From NCBI GenBank assembly GCA_023388255.1, contig JAEWGO010000007.1, positions 372,001 through 436,000 on the forward strand: DNA of 64,000 nucleotides, read 5' to 3'. Source of the DNA: Pseudomonadota bacterium. GTDB taxonomy: Bacteria > Pseudomonadota > Gammaproteobacteria > Xanthomonadales > Rhodanobacteraceae. Positions 34,713 through 45,916 of this stretch are shown one piece after another (within the stretch, counting starts at the first letter, position 1; the number at the start of each line of letters is the position of its first letter). A program made the translations under genes and the position numbers. The notes beneath the pieces are model-generated. The model had not been told where the DNA came from. It saw only the letters and a program-made list of their open reading frames with translations, and searched no databases.

Positions 34713-35923
34713 TGAACGAAACCTGTGACGTCCTCATCATCGGCGGCGGCCTGGTCGGCGCGAGCTTGGCGATCGCGCTCGACGGCGCCGGCCTGCACGT
34801 CGCCCTGGCCGAAGCGGCGCCGCCGCGCGTCGACCTGCAGCCGAGCTACGACGAGCGCAACCTGGCGCTCGCACGCGTCAGCGTGAACGCCCTCGAAGCG
34901 CTCGGCGTACTCGATGCCACCACGCCGACGACCCCGATCAGCCGCATCCACGTCAGCCGCCGCGGCGATTTCGGCGCGGTGCGCATGGACGCCGCCGAGC
35001 TCGGCTTGCCGGCGTTCGGTGCGGTGCTGGCCGCGCGCGAGCTCGGCAACGCGTTGCTGCGTCGTCTCGATCGTTGCGCCGGATTGGTGCGCATCGCGCC
35101 GGCGCAGGCTGTGGCGATCGAAGCGGGTGGCGATGCGGTCGAGGTCACGCTGCGCAGCGGCGAGACGACGCGCGACGTGCGCACGCGCCTGCTGGTCGGT
35201 GCCGATGGCACCGCATCGTTCGTGCGCCATGCGTCGGGCATCGATGCGGTCCGCCACGACTATGCGCAATCGGCGTTCGTCACCACGTTGACCGTCGACA
35301 AGCCATTGGGTGGCGTCGCATTCGAACGCTTCACCGATTCCGGGCCGGTCGCATTGTTGCCGCTCGGCGAGCGCCGCGCCGGCGTCGTGTTGACGGTGCC
35401 GACAGTCGACGCGGAACGCGTCGCAGCGCTCGACGACAGTGCTTTCATCGCGCTCGTGCACGAACGCTTCGGCTGGCGCGCGGGACGCTTCTCGCGTCCG
35501 GGCCAGCGCAAACCCTATCCTCTCGCGCGCCTGCTCGCCGCGCGTACGTCTGCGCCGCGCACGGTGCTGGTCGGCAATGCCGCGCAGACGGTGCATCCGA
35601 TCGGTGCGCAAGGGTTCAATCTCGGTCTGCGCGATGCGTTGACCCTGGCAGAACTGCTGCGCGAAGCCGCCATCGCGAATGCCGATCCCGGCGCCGAGAC
35701 ATTGCTTGCGCAGCACGTCGAATTGCGCGCGCCCGATCGCGTTGCGACGACTTCGTTCAGCGACGACCTCGTGCGTCTGATGGGCAACGATTTCCTGCCG
35801 TTGCGCCTGGCGCGTTCGCTCGGCTTCCACGCACTCGACCGCATCGCGCCGTTGAAGCGCCGTTTTGCGCTGCGCGGCATGGGCTTGCGCGGCAACGTGC
35901 CGGGCTTGGGGTTGCTGCGATGA
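34712..35923 (+). CDS. ubiH: UbiH/COQ6-family FAD-dependent hydroxylase (first of two)
   Basis: A 403-residue flavoprotein monooxygenase of ubiquinone synthesis. FAD-binding GxGxxG is in CDVLIIGGGLVGASLAIALD, the second FAD/NADPH segment in LVGADGTASFVRHASGI, and the C-terminal motif in VLVGNAAQTVHPIGAQGFNLGLRD (split here for reading). GTG 34712 starts it, as the Rossmann strand begins six residues later. UbiH hydroxylates C6 of the quinone ring; I name it by the GNAAQTVHPIGAQGFN block. The next gene begins within its stop codon (ATGA). Confidence 0.88.
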   Translation: MNETCDVLIIGGGLVGASLAIALDGAGLHVALAEAAPPRVDLQPSYDERNLALARVSVNALEALGVLDATTPTTPISRIHVSRRGDFGAVRMDAAELGLPAFGAVLAARELGNALLRRLDRCAGLVRIAPAQAVAIEAGGDAVEVTLRSGETTRDVRTRLLVGADGTASFVRHASGIDAVRHDYAQSAFVTTLTVDKPLGGVAFERFTDSGPVALLPLGERRAGVVLTVPTVDAERVAALDDSAFIALVHERFGWRAGRFSRPGQRKPYPLARLLAARTSAPRTVLVGNAAQTVHPIGAQGFNLGLRDALTLAELLREAAIANADPGAETLLAQHVELRAPDRVATTSFSDDLVRLMGNDFLPLRLARSLGFHALDRIAPLKRRFALRGMGLRGNVPGLGLLR

Positions 35924-37107
35924 GCCGGCGCGGAGAGTTCGACGCGATCGTCGTCGGCGCCGGTGCGGTCGGCGGCGCGCTGGCGCTGGCGCTGGCGCGG
36001 GATGGTTTCGAGGTGGCGCTGGTTGAGGCGCGCGAACCGGCGCCGTGGTGCGCGGAAGACGACGTCGATCTGCGCGTCGTCGCGCTCGCGCCGGATGCGC
36101 GCGACCTGCTCGGCGATATCGGCGTGTGGCCGGCGATCGCCGGCGCGCGCATCGGGCCGTATCGCCACATGCGGGTGTGGGACGCACTCGCGCCCGGCGA
36201 GCTCCATTTTGACGCAGCCGAACGCGGCGCCGCGGCGCTCGGCTGGATCGTCGAGAACAAGCTGATCCAGCATGGGTTATGGCGGGCGCTTGCGACCGAG
36301 CCGTTGGTTCGCGTGTGTTGTCCGACTGAAGTATCCGGCATCGAGAATGCCGCGGACGGCGTGACCGCGGCGCTTGCCGACGGCACGCGCCTGCGCGCGA
36401 AGCTGTTGATTGCAGCGGAAGGTGTGGAGTCATCCGTGCGTACTCAGCTCGGCATCGCGTTCGCTGGCCGCGATTACGGCCAGCGCGCGATCGTCGCGCA
36501 TGTCACGACCGAACGTCCGCACGAAGGCACGGCCTGGCAGCGCTTCCAGCCCGGCGGCCCGCTCGCGTTCCTGCCACTCGGCGACGGTCGCTGCTCGATC
36601 GTGTGGTCGTTGCCGGATGCGGAAGCCGCGCGCGTGCTCGCGCTGGACGATGCCGCGTTCCGTACCGAACTCGGCTGCGCATTCGATTTCCGGCTCGGCG
36701 CGATCACCGCGAGCACACGGCGCGCAGCGTTCCCGCTGCGGCTGCGCCTCGCCGACCGCTATGTCGCCGGCCGCTGCGTGCTGGCCGGCGATGCCGCACA
36801 TCTCGTGCATCCGCTGGCCGGGCAGGGCATGAACCTCGGATTTCGCGACGTCGGCTGCCTGCGCCGCACCTTGCGCGGTGCGCGTGAGCGCGGCAGCGAC
36901 ATCGGCGCGGCGCATGTATTGCGCCGCTACGACCGCGAGCGGCGCAGCGAGAGCACCCTGGCCGCGCATGGACTCGATGCGATCGAGCGCGTGTTCGGCA
37001 ACGCATGGCCGCCGATTGCCGCCGTGCGTGGCGCCGGACTTGCCGTGGCGAATGCGATTGCGCCATTGCGCAACCTGCTGGCCGACGTCGCCGCCGGCCA
37101 CCGCTGA
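35920..37107 (+). CDS. UbiH/UbiF/VisC/COQ6-family FAD-dependent hydroxylase (second of two)
   Basis: A 395-residue relative of its upstream neighbour with DAIVVGAGAVGGALALALAR, LLIAAEGVESSVRTQLGI and VLAGDAAHLVHPLAGQGMNL. Two paralogues in tandem usually divide ring positions (UbiH for C6, UbiI/VisC for C5 or UbiF for C7); UbiI-like is the most common partner, but sequence alone does not settle it. It overlaps the first hydroxylase by 4 bases and precedes the suf promoter region. Confidence 0.87.
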   Translation: MSRRGEFDAIVVGAGAVGGALALALARDGFEVALVEAREPAPWCAEDDVDLRVVALAPDARDLLGDIGVWPAIAGARIGPYRHMRVWDALAPGELHFDAAERGAAALGWIVENKLIQHGLWRALATEPLVRVCCPTEVSGIENAADGVTAALADGTRLRAKLLIAAEGVESSVRTQLGIAFAGRDYGQRAIVAHVTTERPHEGTAWQRFQPGGPLAFLPLGDGRCSIVWSLPDAEAARVLALDDAAFRTELGCAFDFRLGAITASTRRAAFPLRLRLADRYVAGRCVLAGDAAHLVHPLAGQGMNLGFRDVGCLRRTLRGARERGSDIGAAHVLRRYDRERRSESTLAAHGLDAIERVFGNAWPPIAAVRGAGLAVANAIAPLRNLLADVAAGHR

Positions 37108-37124
37108 TCCCCGCGAAGCCTGAT

Positions 37125-37167
37125 TTGACGCGCTTCCATCCAAAACAGTACTATTTCAGTCCTGTTT
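37125..37167 (+). promoter_or_regulatory. suf operon promoter overlapped by an IscR/SufR-type operator
   Basis: TTGACG (37125-37130), an 18-base spacer and TACTAT (37149-37154) form the promoter. Over its -10 lies an inverted repeat: AAACAGTACT (37143-37152), 5 bases, AGTCCTGTTT (37158-37167), with one mismatch in 10. The core ACT-ATTTC-AGTC resembles type 1 IscR sites. A regulator bound here would block RNA polymerase, so autorepression by the Rrf2 protein encoded 33 bases downstream is likely. Confidence 0.7.
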
Positions 37168-37199
37168 AGCCGCTTCGCGTTCCGCGAACCCCCGCCGCC

Positions 37200-37642
37200 A
37201 TGCTTCGCGTCAGCAAACTCACCGACTATGCGACCGTCGTGATGACCTGCCTCGTCACCGGTGGCGACGACGTGCTCAGCGCGCAGGTGCTGGCCGAACG
37301 CGCGCGGCTGGAGGGGCCGACCGTCAGCAAACTGCTCAAGCAGCTCGCACAGGCCGGACTTGTCGTGTCGACGCGCGGCATCAACGGCGGCTACCGGCTC
37401 GCGCGCGCGCCGGAGCTCGTGACGATCGCCGACATCGTGACCGCGATGGAAGGCCCGATCGGCATGACCGAATGCAGTGCACATGCGGGCTCGTGCGATC
37501 ACGAATCGCATTGCGGCGTGCGCGTGAACTGGCAGCGCATCAACCAGGCGATCGCCGGCGCGCTCGAAAGCGTGACCTTGGCCGACATGGTCAAGCCGCC
37601 GCCGAAACGCGGCATGGCGATTCCGTTGCGTGTCGCGATCGC

Positions 37643-37646
<4 letters not shown>
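37200..37646 (+). CDS. sufR: Rrf2-family Fe-S-dependent regulator of the suf operon
   Basis: A 148-residue Rrf2 protein: winged helix (VSKLTDYATVVMTCLVTGGD, RLEGPTVSKLLKQLAQAGLV, STRGINGGYRLAR) and a cluster-binding segment ECSAHAGSCDHESHC. The three cysteines are spaced CX6CX5C, as in IscR. It should sense cellular Fe-S sufficiency through a [2Fe-2S] cluster and repress its own operon via the operator at 37143-37167. Its stop overlaps the likely sufB start. The name sufR is used for its position; by sequence it is IscR-like. Confidence 0.88.
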
Positions 37647-39156
<1,510 letters not shown>

Positions 39157-39160
<4 letters not shown>

Positions 39161-39795
39161 GCGCGTCGCGGCAAGAGCACTGGGAAAACGCGTATCGCGG
39201 CAAGAGCGAGACGCAAACCAGTTGGTTTCGTGCGCATCTGGACGAATCGTTGCGCCTGATCGATGCGCTTGCGCTGCCGCCGGATGCGCCATTGCTCGAT
39301 GCCGGCGGCGGTCGTGCGACGCTGGTCGATGATTTGCTGATGCGCGGATTCCGCGACATCACCGTGATCGATCTTTCCGGGACTGCGCTGGCCGAGGCGC
39401 GGCATAGAGTCGGGCAGGCGGGCGAGTGCGTACACTGGATCGTCGGCGACGTGATCGAGGCTGAGTTGCCGGAAGCGGGTTACGCACTTTGGCATGACCG
39501 AGCAGTGTTCCATTTCCTGACCGAAGCCATGGATCGCGAGCGATACGTCGCGGCGGTCGCACGGGCGGTACGCCCGGGCGGCCACGCCGTGATCGCGACC
39601 TTCGCAATGGATGGTCCAGAGCGCTGCAGCGATCTGCCTGTCCAGCGCTATGACGCCGATGGATTGGCGGCGGCGTTCGCGTCGTACTTTGAAAGAATCG
39701 CCGAAAGTCGCGATGTGCACCTGACACCAGTGGGTCGCGAGCAACCTTTTACGCACGTCGTGCTGCGCCGCAGCCAGAGGCGGCTCGACACGTAG
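39157..39795 (+). CDS. Class I SAM-dependent methyltransferase embedded in the suf operon
   Basis: A 212-residue methyltransferase with PLLDAGGGRATLVDDLL (motif I), DITVIDLSGTALAEAR (motif II), WHDRAVFHFLTEAMDRERYV (motif IV/V) and RAVRPGGHAVIATFAMDGPE (motif VI). The N-terminus (RQEHWENAYRGKSETQTSWF) resembles SAM enzymes acting on small molecules, including thiopurine- or tellurite-type relatives. Its ATG overlaps the sufB stop, so it is co-translated with the Fe-S scaffold. The substrate is unknown; a link to Fe-S or sulfur chemistry is inferred from location only. Confidence 0.82.
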
Positions 39796-39866
39796 TGGCT
39801 TCGGTCCCGATCGGCACGGCATGGTGGGCTGACGGCCGCCTTACAACTTACGCAACGGATTCGAAC

Positions 39867-40643
<777 letters not shown>

Positions 40644-40644
40644 G

Positions 40645-41913
40645 ATGGCCAGTGCGTTGCTCGATTCCATCTTTGCCGGGCGCGCCGCGGATGCTTCCAC
40701 CGTGCGTCGCGACGCGATTGCCGCGTTGCGTCGCGACGGCCTGCCCGGCGCGCGCAACGAGGGTTGGAAGTACACCAGCCTTCGCGCGCTCGACCAGCGC
40801 AGGCTCGTCGATGGCGATGCCGCTGCGGGGACACGTGCCGTGGATGCAGCGACGATCGCATTGCCGGAGATTGAGGGGCCGCGCCTGGTGTTCGTCAACG
40901 GCGTCTTTCGCCCCGATCTGTCGGATCGGCGCGCGCTGGCCGGTGTCGAGATGATCGTTCTGGCCGAGCGCCCCGACGTCCTCGCATGGATGCTGGACGT
41001 CACCGCCACGACTGACGCCGATGCGTTCGTGCGCATGAACACCGCGCTGGTAGCGGAAGGCGTCGTGTTGCGCGTCGCCACGAGCGTGCGTGTCGCCGAA
41101 CCGCTGCATCTGGTTTTCGCCGGTACGCCGACCGAAGCCGAATTCGTCTGGGCGGCGCGTCTGCGCGTCGAACTCGGCGAAGGGGCGTCGCTGCAGCTGA
41201 TCGAGCATCATCTCGGCGCTGGTGCGCATCTCGGCAATCTGGTCGCCGACTATGCGCTGGCCGCGCATGCGCGGCTCAACCTCGTGCAGGTGCAGGATGC
41301 GAGCGAGACGGCGACCTTGATCCGGCGCGGCACTTTTCGACTTGAACAGGAAGCGCTGCTGTCGGCGCACACGCTGGAGATTGGCGCGCAGATGACGCGC
41401 CACGATATCCGCGTCGAACTCGCCGGACGTGGCGCACGCCTGTGGTCCCGCGGCGTATTCGCGCTGCATGGTCGCCAGCACGCGGACACGCATCTCGACG
41501 TGCGCCACGACGCGCGCGATACCGCTTGCGACATCGTCTGGCGCGGCGTCGCCGACCAGCGCTCGCGCGGCGTGTTCCATGGCGCGATCACGATCGCGGA
41601 AGGGGCCGATGGCGCCGACGCGCAGCTCAGCAACAAGAACCTGCTGCTGTCCGCGCAAGCGGAGATCGACACGCAGCCGGTGCTGGAAATCCACGCGGAC
41701 GAAGTGAAGGCCGCGCACGGCGCGACCGTCGGGCAGCTCGACGAACGCGCGCTGTTCTACCTGCGCTCGCGCGGGCTGCCGCTGGAAACCGCGCGGCGCA
41801 TGCTGGTGACTGCATTCTGCAGCGCGGCGTTGAGTGAAATCGCCCCCGCCGCGTTGCGCGAACACATGGACGCGCGCCTCGCCGCGCGCCTGCCGTTGAC
41901 GACGGACGCCTGA
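40645..41913 (+). CDS. sufD: Fe-S scaffold subunit SufD
   Basis: A 422-residue SufD: N-terminal GLPGARNEGWKYTSLRALDQ, central beta-helix (LIEHHLGAGAHLGNLVADYA, DTHLDVRHDARDT), the conserved ADEVKAAHGATVGQLDERAL with the key His, and LFYLRSRGLPLETARRMLVT at the end. ATG 40645 follows the sufC stop by one base, so translation is probably coupled. It pairs with SufB to form the site where clusters are built. Confidence 0.95.
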   Translation: MASALLDSIFAGRAADASTVRRDAIAALRRDGLPGARNEGWKYTSLRALDQRRLVDGDAAAGTRAVDAATIALPEIEGPRLVFVNGVFRPDLSDRRALAGVEMIVLAERPDVLAWMLDVTATTDADAFVRMNTALVAEGVVLRVATSVRVAEPLHLVFAGTPTEAEFVWAARLRVELGEGASLQLIEHHLGAGAHLGNLVADYALAAHARLNLVQVQDASETATLIRRGTFRLEQEALLSAHTLEIGAQMTRHDIRVELAGRGARLWSRGVFALHGRQHADTHLDVRHDARDTACDIVWRGVADQRSRGVFHGAITIAEGADGADAQLSNKNLLLSAQAEIDTQPVLEIHADEVKAAHGATVGQLDERALFYLRSRGLPLETARRMLVTAFCSAALSEIAPAALREHMDARLAARLPLTTDA

Positions 41914-41914
41914 C

Positions 41915-43177
41915 ATGAATGCGCCTGACACGAACCCGCTCGCATCGGCGATCCCCGTTCCGCTCGACGTCGAACGCATCCGCGCGGATTTCCCGCTGCT
42001 TTCGCGCACCGTGCACGACAAGCCGCTGATCTATTTCGACAACGCGAATACCGCGCAGAAACCGAACGCGGTGATCGAGGCGGTCGACGATTTCTATCGC
42101 CGGCACAACGCGAATGTCTCGCGCGCCGTGCACCAGCTCGGCGAGGAAGCGACCAGCGCCTACGAGGGCGCGCGCGACAAGCTCGCGCGCTTCCTCAACG
42201 CACCGTCACGCGACGAGATCGTGCTGACCAGCGGCACCACGCAGGCGATCAATCTCGTCGCGTACAGCTGGGCGATGCCGCGCCTCCAACCCGGCGACGA
42301 GATCCTTGTCACGACGATGGAACACCACGCGAACATCGTGCCGTGGCAGCTCGTGTGCGAGCGCACCGGCGCCAAGCTCAAGGTCGCGCCGATCAGCGAG
42401 CGTGGCGAGCTGATCGTCGATGCCTTCGTCGATGCGCTGACGCCGGGCGTGAAGCTCGCCGCGGTCACGCACGTTTCGAACGTGCTCGGCACGATCAATC
42501 CGATCGCCGAGCTTTCGCGCGCGACGCGCAAGCGCGGCATTCCGTTGCTGGTCGACGGATCGCAGGCCGCGCCGCACATGCCGGTCGATCTGCGCGCGCT
42601 CGGTTGCGATTTCTACGCGCTGACCGGGCACAAGCTGTTCGGCCCGACCGGCACCGGCGCGTTGTGGGCGCGCAAGGAGATCCTGCGCGAGATGCCGCCG
42701 TTCTTCGGCGGCGGCGAGATGATTCGCGAGGTACGTTTCGACAAGACCACGTTCGCCGATCCGCCGCACCGTTTTGAGGCCGGCACGCCGAACATCGCCG
42801 GCTTCGTCGGCCTTGGTGCGGCGATCGACTATGTGCAATCCATTGGCCGCGATCGCATCGCCGCGCATGAACAGGCCTTGCTCGCCTATGCGACCGACGC
42901 GCTGCAATCGGTGCGCGGTTTGCGCCTGATCGGCACGGCCGCACACAAGGCGGCGGTGATTTCGTTCCTGATCGATGGCGCACATGCACATGACCTCGCG
43001 ACCTTGCTCGACCACGAAGGCATCGCGGTGCGCTCGGGCCATCATTGCGCGCATCCGCTGATGCAGTTCTACGGCGTGCCGGCGACCGTGCGCGCGTCGC
43101 TGTCGATCTACAACACGCGTGCCGAAGTCGACCGTTTCGTTGCGGCGATCGACAAGGTGCGCAAGCTGCTCGCCTGA
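41915..43177 (+). CDS. sufS: Cysteine desulfurase SufS
   Basis: A 420-residue group II cysteine desulfurase. The N-terminus reads DKPLIYFDNANTAQKPNAVI, the PLP lysine is in FYALTGHKLFGPTGTGALWA, and the persulfide cysteine is in VRSGHHCAHPLMQFYGVPAT. It removes sulfur from L-cysteine and passes it to SufU, encoded next. The start is one base after the sufD stop. Confidence 0.97.
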   Translation: MNAPDTNPLASAIPVPLDVERIRADFPLLSRTVHDKPLIYFDNANTAQKPNAVIEAVDDFYRRHNANVSRAVHQLGEEATSAYEGARDKLARFLNAPSRDEIVLTSGTTQAINLVAYSWAMPRLQPGDEILVTTMEHHANIVPWQLVCERTGAKLKVAPISERGELIVDAFVDALTPGVKLAAVTHVSNVLGTINPIAELSRATRKRGIPLLVDGSQAAPHMPVDLRALGCDFYALTGHKLFGPTGTGALWARKEILREMPPFFGGGEMIREVRFDKTTFADPPHRFEAGTPNIAGFVGLGAAIDYVQSIGRDRIAAHEQALLAYATDALQSVRGLRLIGTAAHKAAVISFLIDGAHAHDLATLLDHEGIAVRSGHHCAHPLMQFYGVPATVRASLSIYNTRAEVDRFVAAIDKVRKLLA

Positions 43178-43188
43178 GACGCCGGCGC

Positions 43189-43635
43189 ATGTCCGCAGCG
43201 GCGCTCTATCAGCAACTCGTGCTCGATCATTACCGCGCGCCGCGCCATCGCGGCGCGCTGGCGTCGTGCACGCATGCGGCCGATGGGGCCAATCCGATGT
43301 GCGGCGATTCGCTGCGCATCGAGGTGCGTTGCGTCGATGCACGCATCGTCGACCTGGGATTTTCAGGCGAGGCCTGTGCCATCGCGACGGCCACTGCATC
43401 GATGCTCTGCGAGCAGGTTGCCGGCCTTGCGCGCGAGGATATCGCGGCGCTGGCAGCGCGCTTCGAGCGCGCGATCGAAGACGGCATCGAGGACACCGCG
43501 CTCGGCGCGCTGAACGCGCTGTGCGCGTTGAAGGCTTACCCCTCGCGGCGCAAATGCGCCTTGCTACCATTGGCCACGTTGCGTGCCGCGCTCGACGGCG
43601 TGGCGCGCGCGACCACCGAACCGGAGTCCGCATGA
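43189..43635 (+). CDS. sufU: SufU-type zinc-dependent sulfurtransferase
   Basis: The 148-residue NifU-N-like protein has LVLDHYRAPRHRGAL, then zinc/cysteine ligands NPMCGDSLRIE, GFSGEACAIATATASML and PSRRKCALLPLATLRAAL. The last block, K-C-A-L-L, marks SufU rather than IscU. SufU accepts sulfur from SufS. Proteobacterial suf operons usually carry SufE and SufA; here no SufE or A-type carrier is present, so SufU is the evident partner. Its stop overlaps the next start. Confidence 0.88.
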   Translation: MSAAALYQQLVLDHYRAPRHRGALASCTHAADGANPMCGDSLRIEVRCVDARIVDLGFSGEACAIATATASMLCEQVAGLAREDIAALAARFERAIEDGIEDTALGALNALCALKAYPSRRKCALLPLATLRAALDGVARATTEPESA

Positions 43636-44174
43636 ACGCCACCATTGCACCGCTCCGATTCGTGTTCCGCGAGGCGCGGCCGGCCGATGTCGGCGCGATC
43701 GTCGCGCTGGTCGAATCGGCGTATCGCGGCGACAGCAGCCGCAAGGGCTGGACCACCGAGGCCGACATGCTCGATGGCCAGCGCACCGATGCGGAAGGTG
43801 TCGCCGCTTTGCTCGGCAAGCCGGGCAATCGCGTGCTGCTGGCCGAAGCGAACGGCGAATTGCTGGCCTGCGCGCATGTCGAGCAGCAGGGGGATGCGGC
43901 CTATTTCGGCATGTTCTCGGTGCAGCCGCAGCAGCAGGGCGGCGGCGTCGGCCGCGCGATGCTGGCCGAGGCCGAACGCATCGCGCGCGAAGAATGGGCG
44001 TGCGGCGAGATGCAGATGACGGTGATCTCGGTTCGCGACGAATTGATCGCGTGGTACGAGCGGCGCGGCTACCGGCGCACCGGCCGGTACAAGCCGTTTC
44101 CCTATGGCGACGAGCGGTTCGGAATCCCGAAGCGCGACGATCTTCGTTTCGAGTTGCTGGTGAAAGCGCTGTGA
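43632..44174 (+). CDS. GNAT family N-acetyltransferase in the suf operon
   Basis: A 180-residue GNAT protein: REARPADVGAIVALVESAYR at the start, FSVQPQQQGGGVGRAMLAEA as acetyl-CoA loop (Q/RxxGxG/A variant QGGGVG) and LIAWYERRGYRRTGRYKPFP near the end. ATG 43632 overlaps the sufU stop (ATGA). The acceptor is unknown, and no direct tie to Fe-S assembly is evident beyond co-translation. Confidence 0.88.
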   Translation: MNATIAPLRFVFREARPADVGAIVALVESAYRGDSSRKGWTTEADMLDGQRTDAEGVAALLGKPGNRVLLAEANGELLACAHVEQQGDAAYFGMFSVQPQQQGGGVGRAMLAEAERIAREEWACGEMQMTVISVRDELIAWYERRGYRRTGRYKPFPYGDERFGIPKRDDLRFELLVKAL

Positions 44175-44187
44175 GCGGAGCACAGGC

Positions 44188-44502
44188 ATGACTGACTGGG
44201 TCTGCGTCTGTGCGACCGCCGAACTGCTGCCCGGCGAATACCGCAGCGTTTACGACGGCGATACGCCGATCGCGGTGTTCAACATCGACGGCGAGTTCTA
44301 CGCCATCGAAGATGTCTGCACGCACGATGGTGGCGAATTGACCGGCGGCATCGTCGAAGGCCACGAGGTCGAGTGTCCTCGTCACGGCGCGCGTTTCGAC
44401 ATCCGCACCGGTGCCGCGTTGTGCGCGCCGGCGTACGAGCCGACCGTGAAGTTTCCGGTCAAGGTCGAGGGCGGCGTCGTCTACACGCGCGACGACCGCT
44501 GA
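44188..44502 (+). CDS. Rieske [2Fe-2S] ferredoxin (non-haem iron oxygenase ferredoxin type)
   Basis: A 104-residue soluble Rieske protein. The ligands are in EDVCTHDGGELT (CxH) and VECPRHGARFDIRTG (CxxH). It resembles the ferredoxins of ring-hydroxylating oxygenases but stands alone at the end of the suf operon, a common arrangement, and could supply electrons for cluster assembly. Its last 22 bases overlap the convergent sensor-kinase gene. Confidence 0.92.
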   Translation: MTDWVCVCATAELLPGEYRSVYDGDTPIAVFNIDGEFYAIEDVCTHDGGELTGGIVEGHEVECPRHGARFDIRTGAALCAPAYEPTVKFPVKVEGGVVYTRDDR

Positions 44503-45890
44503 GCATCGCTTGGCGGCAATGCGCCAAAGCGCAAGCTCACGCGCAGGCCGAGTGCGTCGCGGCCGCGATCGAAGGTCACCGCGGCGGCATGACGGTCGGC
44601 GATGCGCCGCACGATCGCGAGGCCGAGGCCCGAGCCTTCGCGCCGGCTACCGGGCGGGCGGAAGAAACGTTCGCCGAGGCGTGGCCACCATTCCTCGGCG
44701 ACGCCGGGGCCGGAGTCCTCGACCGCCAGTGCAACCGTGCCCGATTCCTGCGCAATCGCGACGGTGACGGTGCCGTGTTCGCCGGCATAGTTCAATGCGT
44801 TGTCGATCAGGTTGACCAGCGCTTCGCGCAACATGACCGCGTCGCCGGCGACAAGCGCGCCATGGGTCGGGCCTTCGTAGCCGAGGTCGATGCGCGCAGC
44901 GAGCGCATCCGGCACGCGCTCGCTGACATAGTCGCGAGCGATGCGCGCGAGGTCGACCGTGCAGGCCGGCGCGTCGTCGTCGTTCGAGGTTTGTGCACGA
45001 GCGAGCGCGAGCAACTGGCCGGCCGCGCGGCCGGCGCCGGCGGACAGGCGCTCGACGTGGAACAGCGCGTCGCGCACGCTTTCCGGGCGCGGATCGGCGA
45101 GCGCGCGTTCGGCCTGCAGGCGCAGGCCGGCGAGTGGCGTGCGCAACTGGTGCGCGGCGTCGGCGATGAAACGTTCCTGCAGGTCGAGCAGATCGCGCAG
45201 GCGTGCGAAGAGCGCGTCGATGGTCTGCGTCAGCGGACGGATTTCCACCGGGACTTCATTGTCGTCCAGCGCGGACAGGTCGCGCGCGCGCCGCGCGGCG
45301 ATCTGTGCGGTCAGCGGATCAAGCAGGCGCAGGCCACGGCTGACGCCAACCCACACCAGCACCAGCACGAACGCAATCAGCAGCAGCACGATCGGCAAGG
45401 TGCCTATCAGGATCTCGCGGGCTAGCGCGTGGCGTTCGCGCAAGGTTTCGGCCACCGAGATGACGATCGCATCGCCGGATTCGTCGTCGGCGATCGCGAT
45501 CGAGGCGACACGCAGTTGGCGGCCGCCCAGCGTGATCGAATCGAGCCGTGGCGTGGTGCCGACCGTGGGTGCGGGCGTCGGCAATGGCAGGTCGAGGTTC
45601 GACGCCAGCACGCCGTGGCGCAGGCTGCGTACGGCGTAGTAGCTCGGATCGCTGGAGTCGTACTCCATCAGGATGCGCACCTGCGGACTCAGTTCCTGGT
45701 GGCCCGAATCGCTGCGGATCATGCGTTCCAGCGCGCGCGCGCTGTCGAGCAGGGAGCGGTCGTAGTTGATGTTCGCGTAGTGTAATGCGAGCACGTAGAT
45801 CAGCACGCCGCTGCCAAGCCAGGCCAGCGCCATCGGCGCCGCGAGGATGGTCAGCAGGCGTCGGCGCAGGCTGGGCGGATCAGAGCGCAT
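44481..45890 (-). CDS. Sensor histidine kinase, QseC/TctE type
   Basis: A 469-residue kinase with two membrane helices (LTILAAPMALAWLGSGVLIY and GTLPIVLLLIAFVLVLVWVG) around a periplasmic sensor of about 140 residues. A HAMP-like linker, H-box FIADAAHQLRTPLAGLRLQA, N-box EALVNLIDNALNYAGEHGTV and G-box GSGLGLAIVRRIADRHAAAV follow. ATG 45890 (MRSDPPSLRRR) begins just before helix 1. It is 26 bases downstream of its regulator. The periplasmic domain does not reveal the ligand; TctE (tricarboxylates) and QseC are the nearest named types. Confidence 0.88.
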   Translation of the reverse strand: MRSDPPSLRRRLLTILAAPMALAWLGSGVLIYVLALHYANINYDRSLLDSARALERMIRSDSGHQELSPQVRILMEYDSSDPSYYAVRSLRHGVLASNLDLPLPTPAPTVGTTPRLDSITLGGRQLRVASIAIADDESGDAIVISVAETLRERHALAREILIGTLPIVLLLIAFVLVLVWVGVSRGLRLLDPLTAQIAARRARDLSALDDNEVPVEIRPLTQTIDALFARLRDLLDLQERFIADAAHQLRTPLAGLRLQAERALADPRPESVRDALFHVERLSAGAGRAAGQLLALARAQTSNDDDAPACTVDLARIARDYVSERVPDALAARIDLGYEGPTHGALVAGDAVMLREALVNLIDNALNYAGEHGTVTVAIAQESGTVALAVEDSGPGVAEEWWPRLGERFFRPPGSRREGSGLGLAIVRRIADRHAAAVTFDRGRDALGLRVSLRFGALPPSDAQRSSRV

Positions 45891-45916
45891 GCGCGGAGGC
45901 GGCAGCAGCGGACGGT

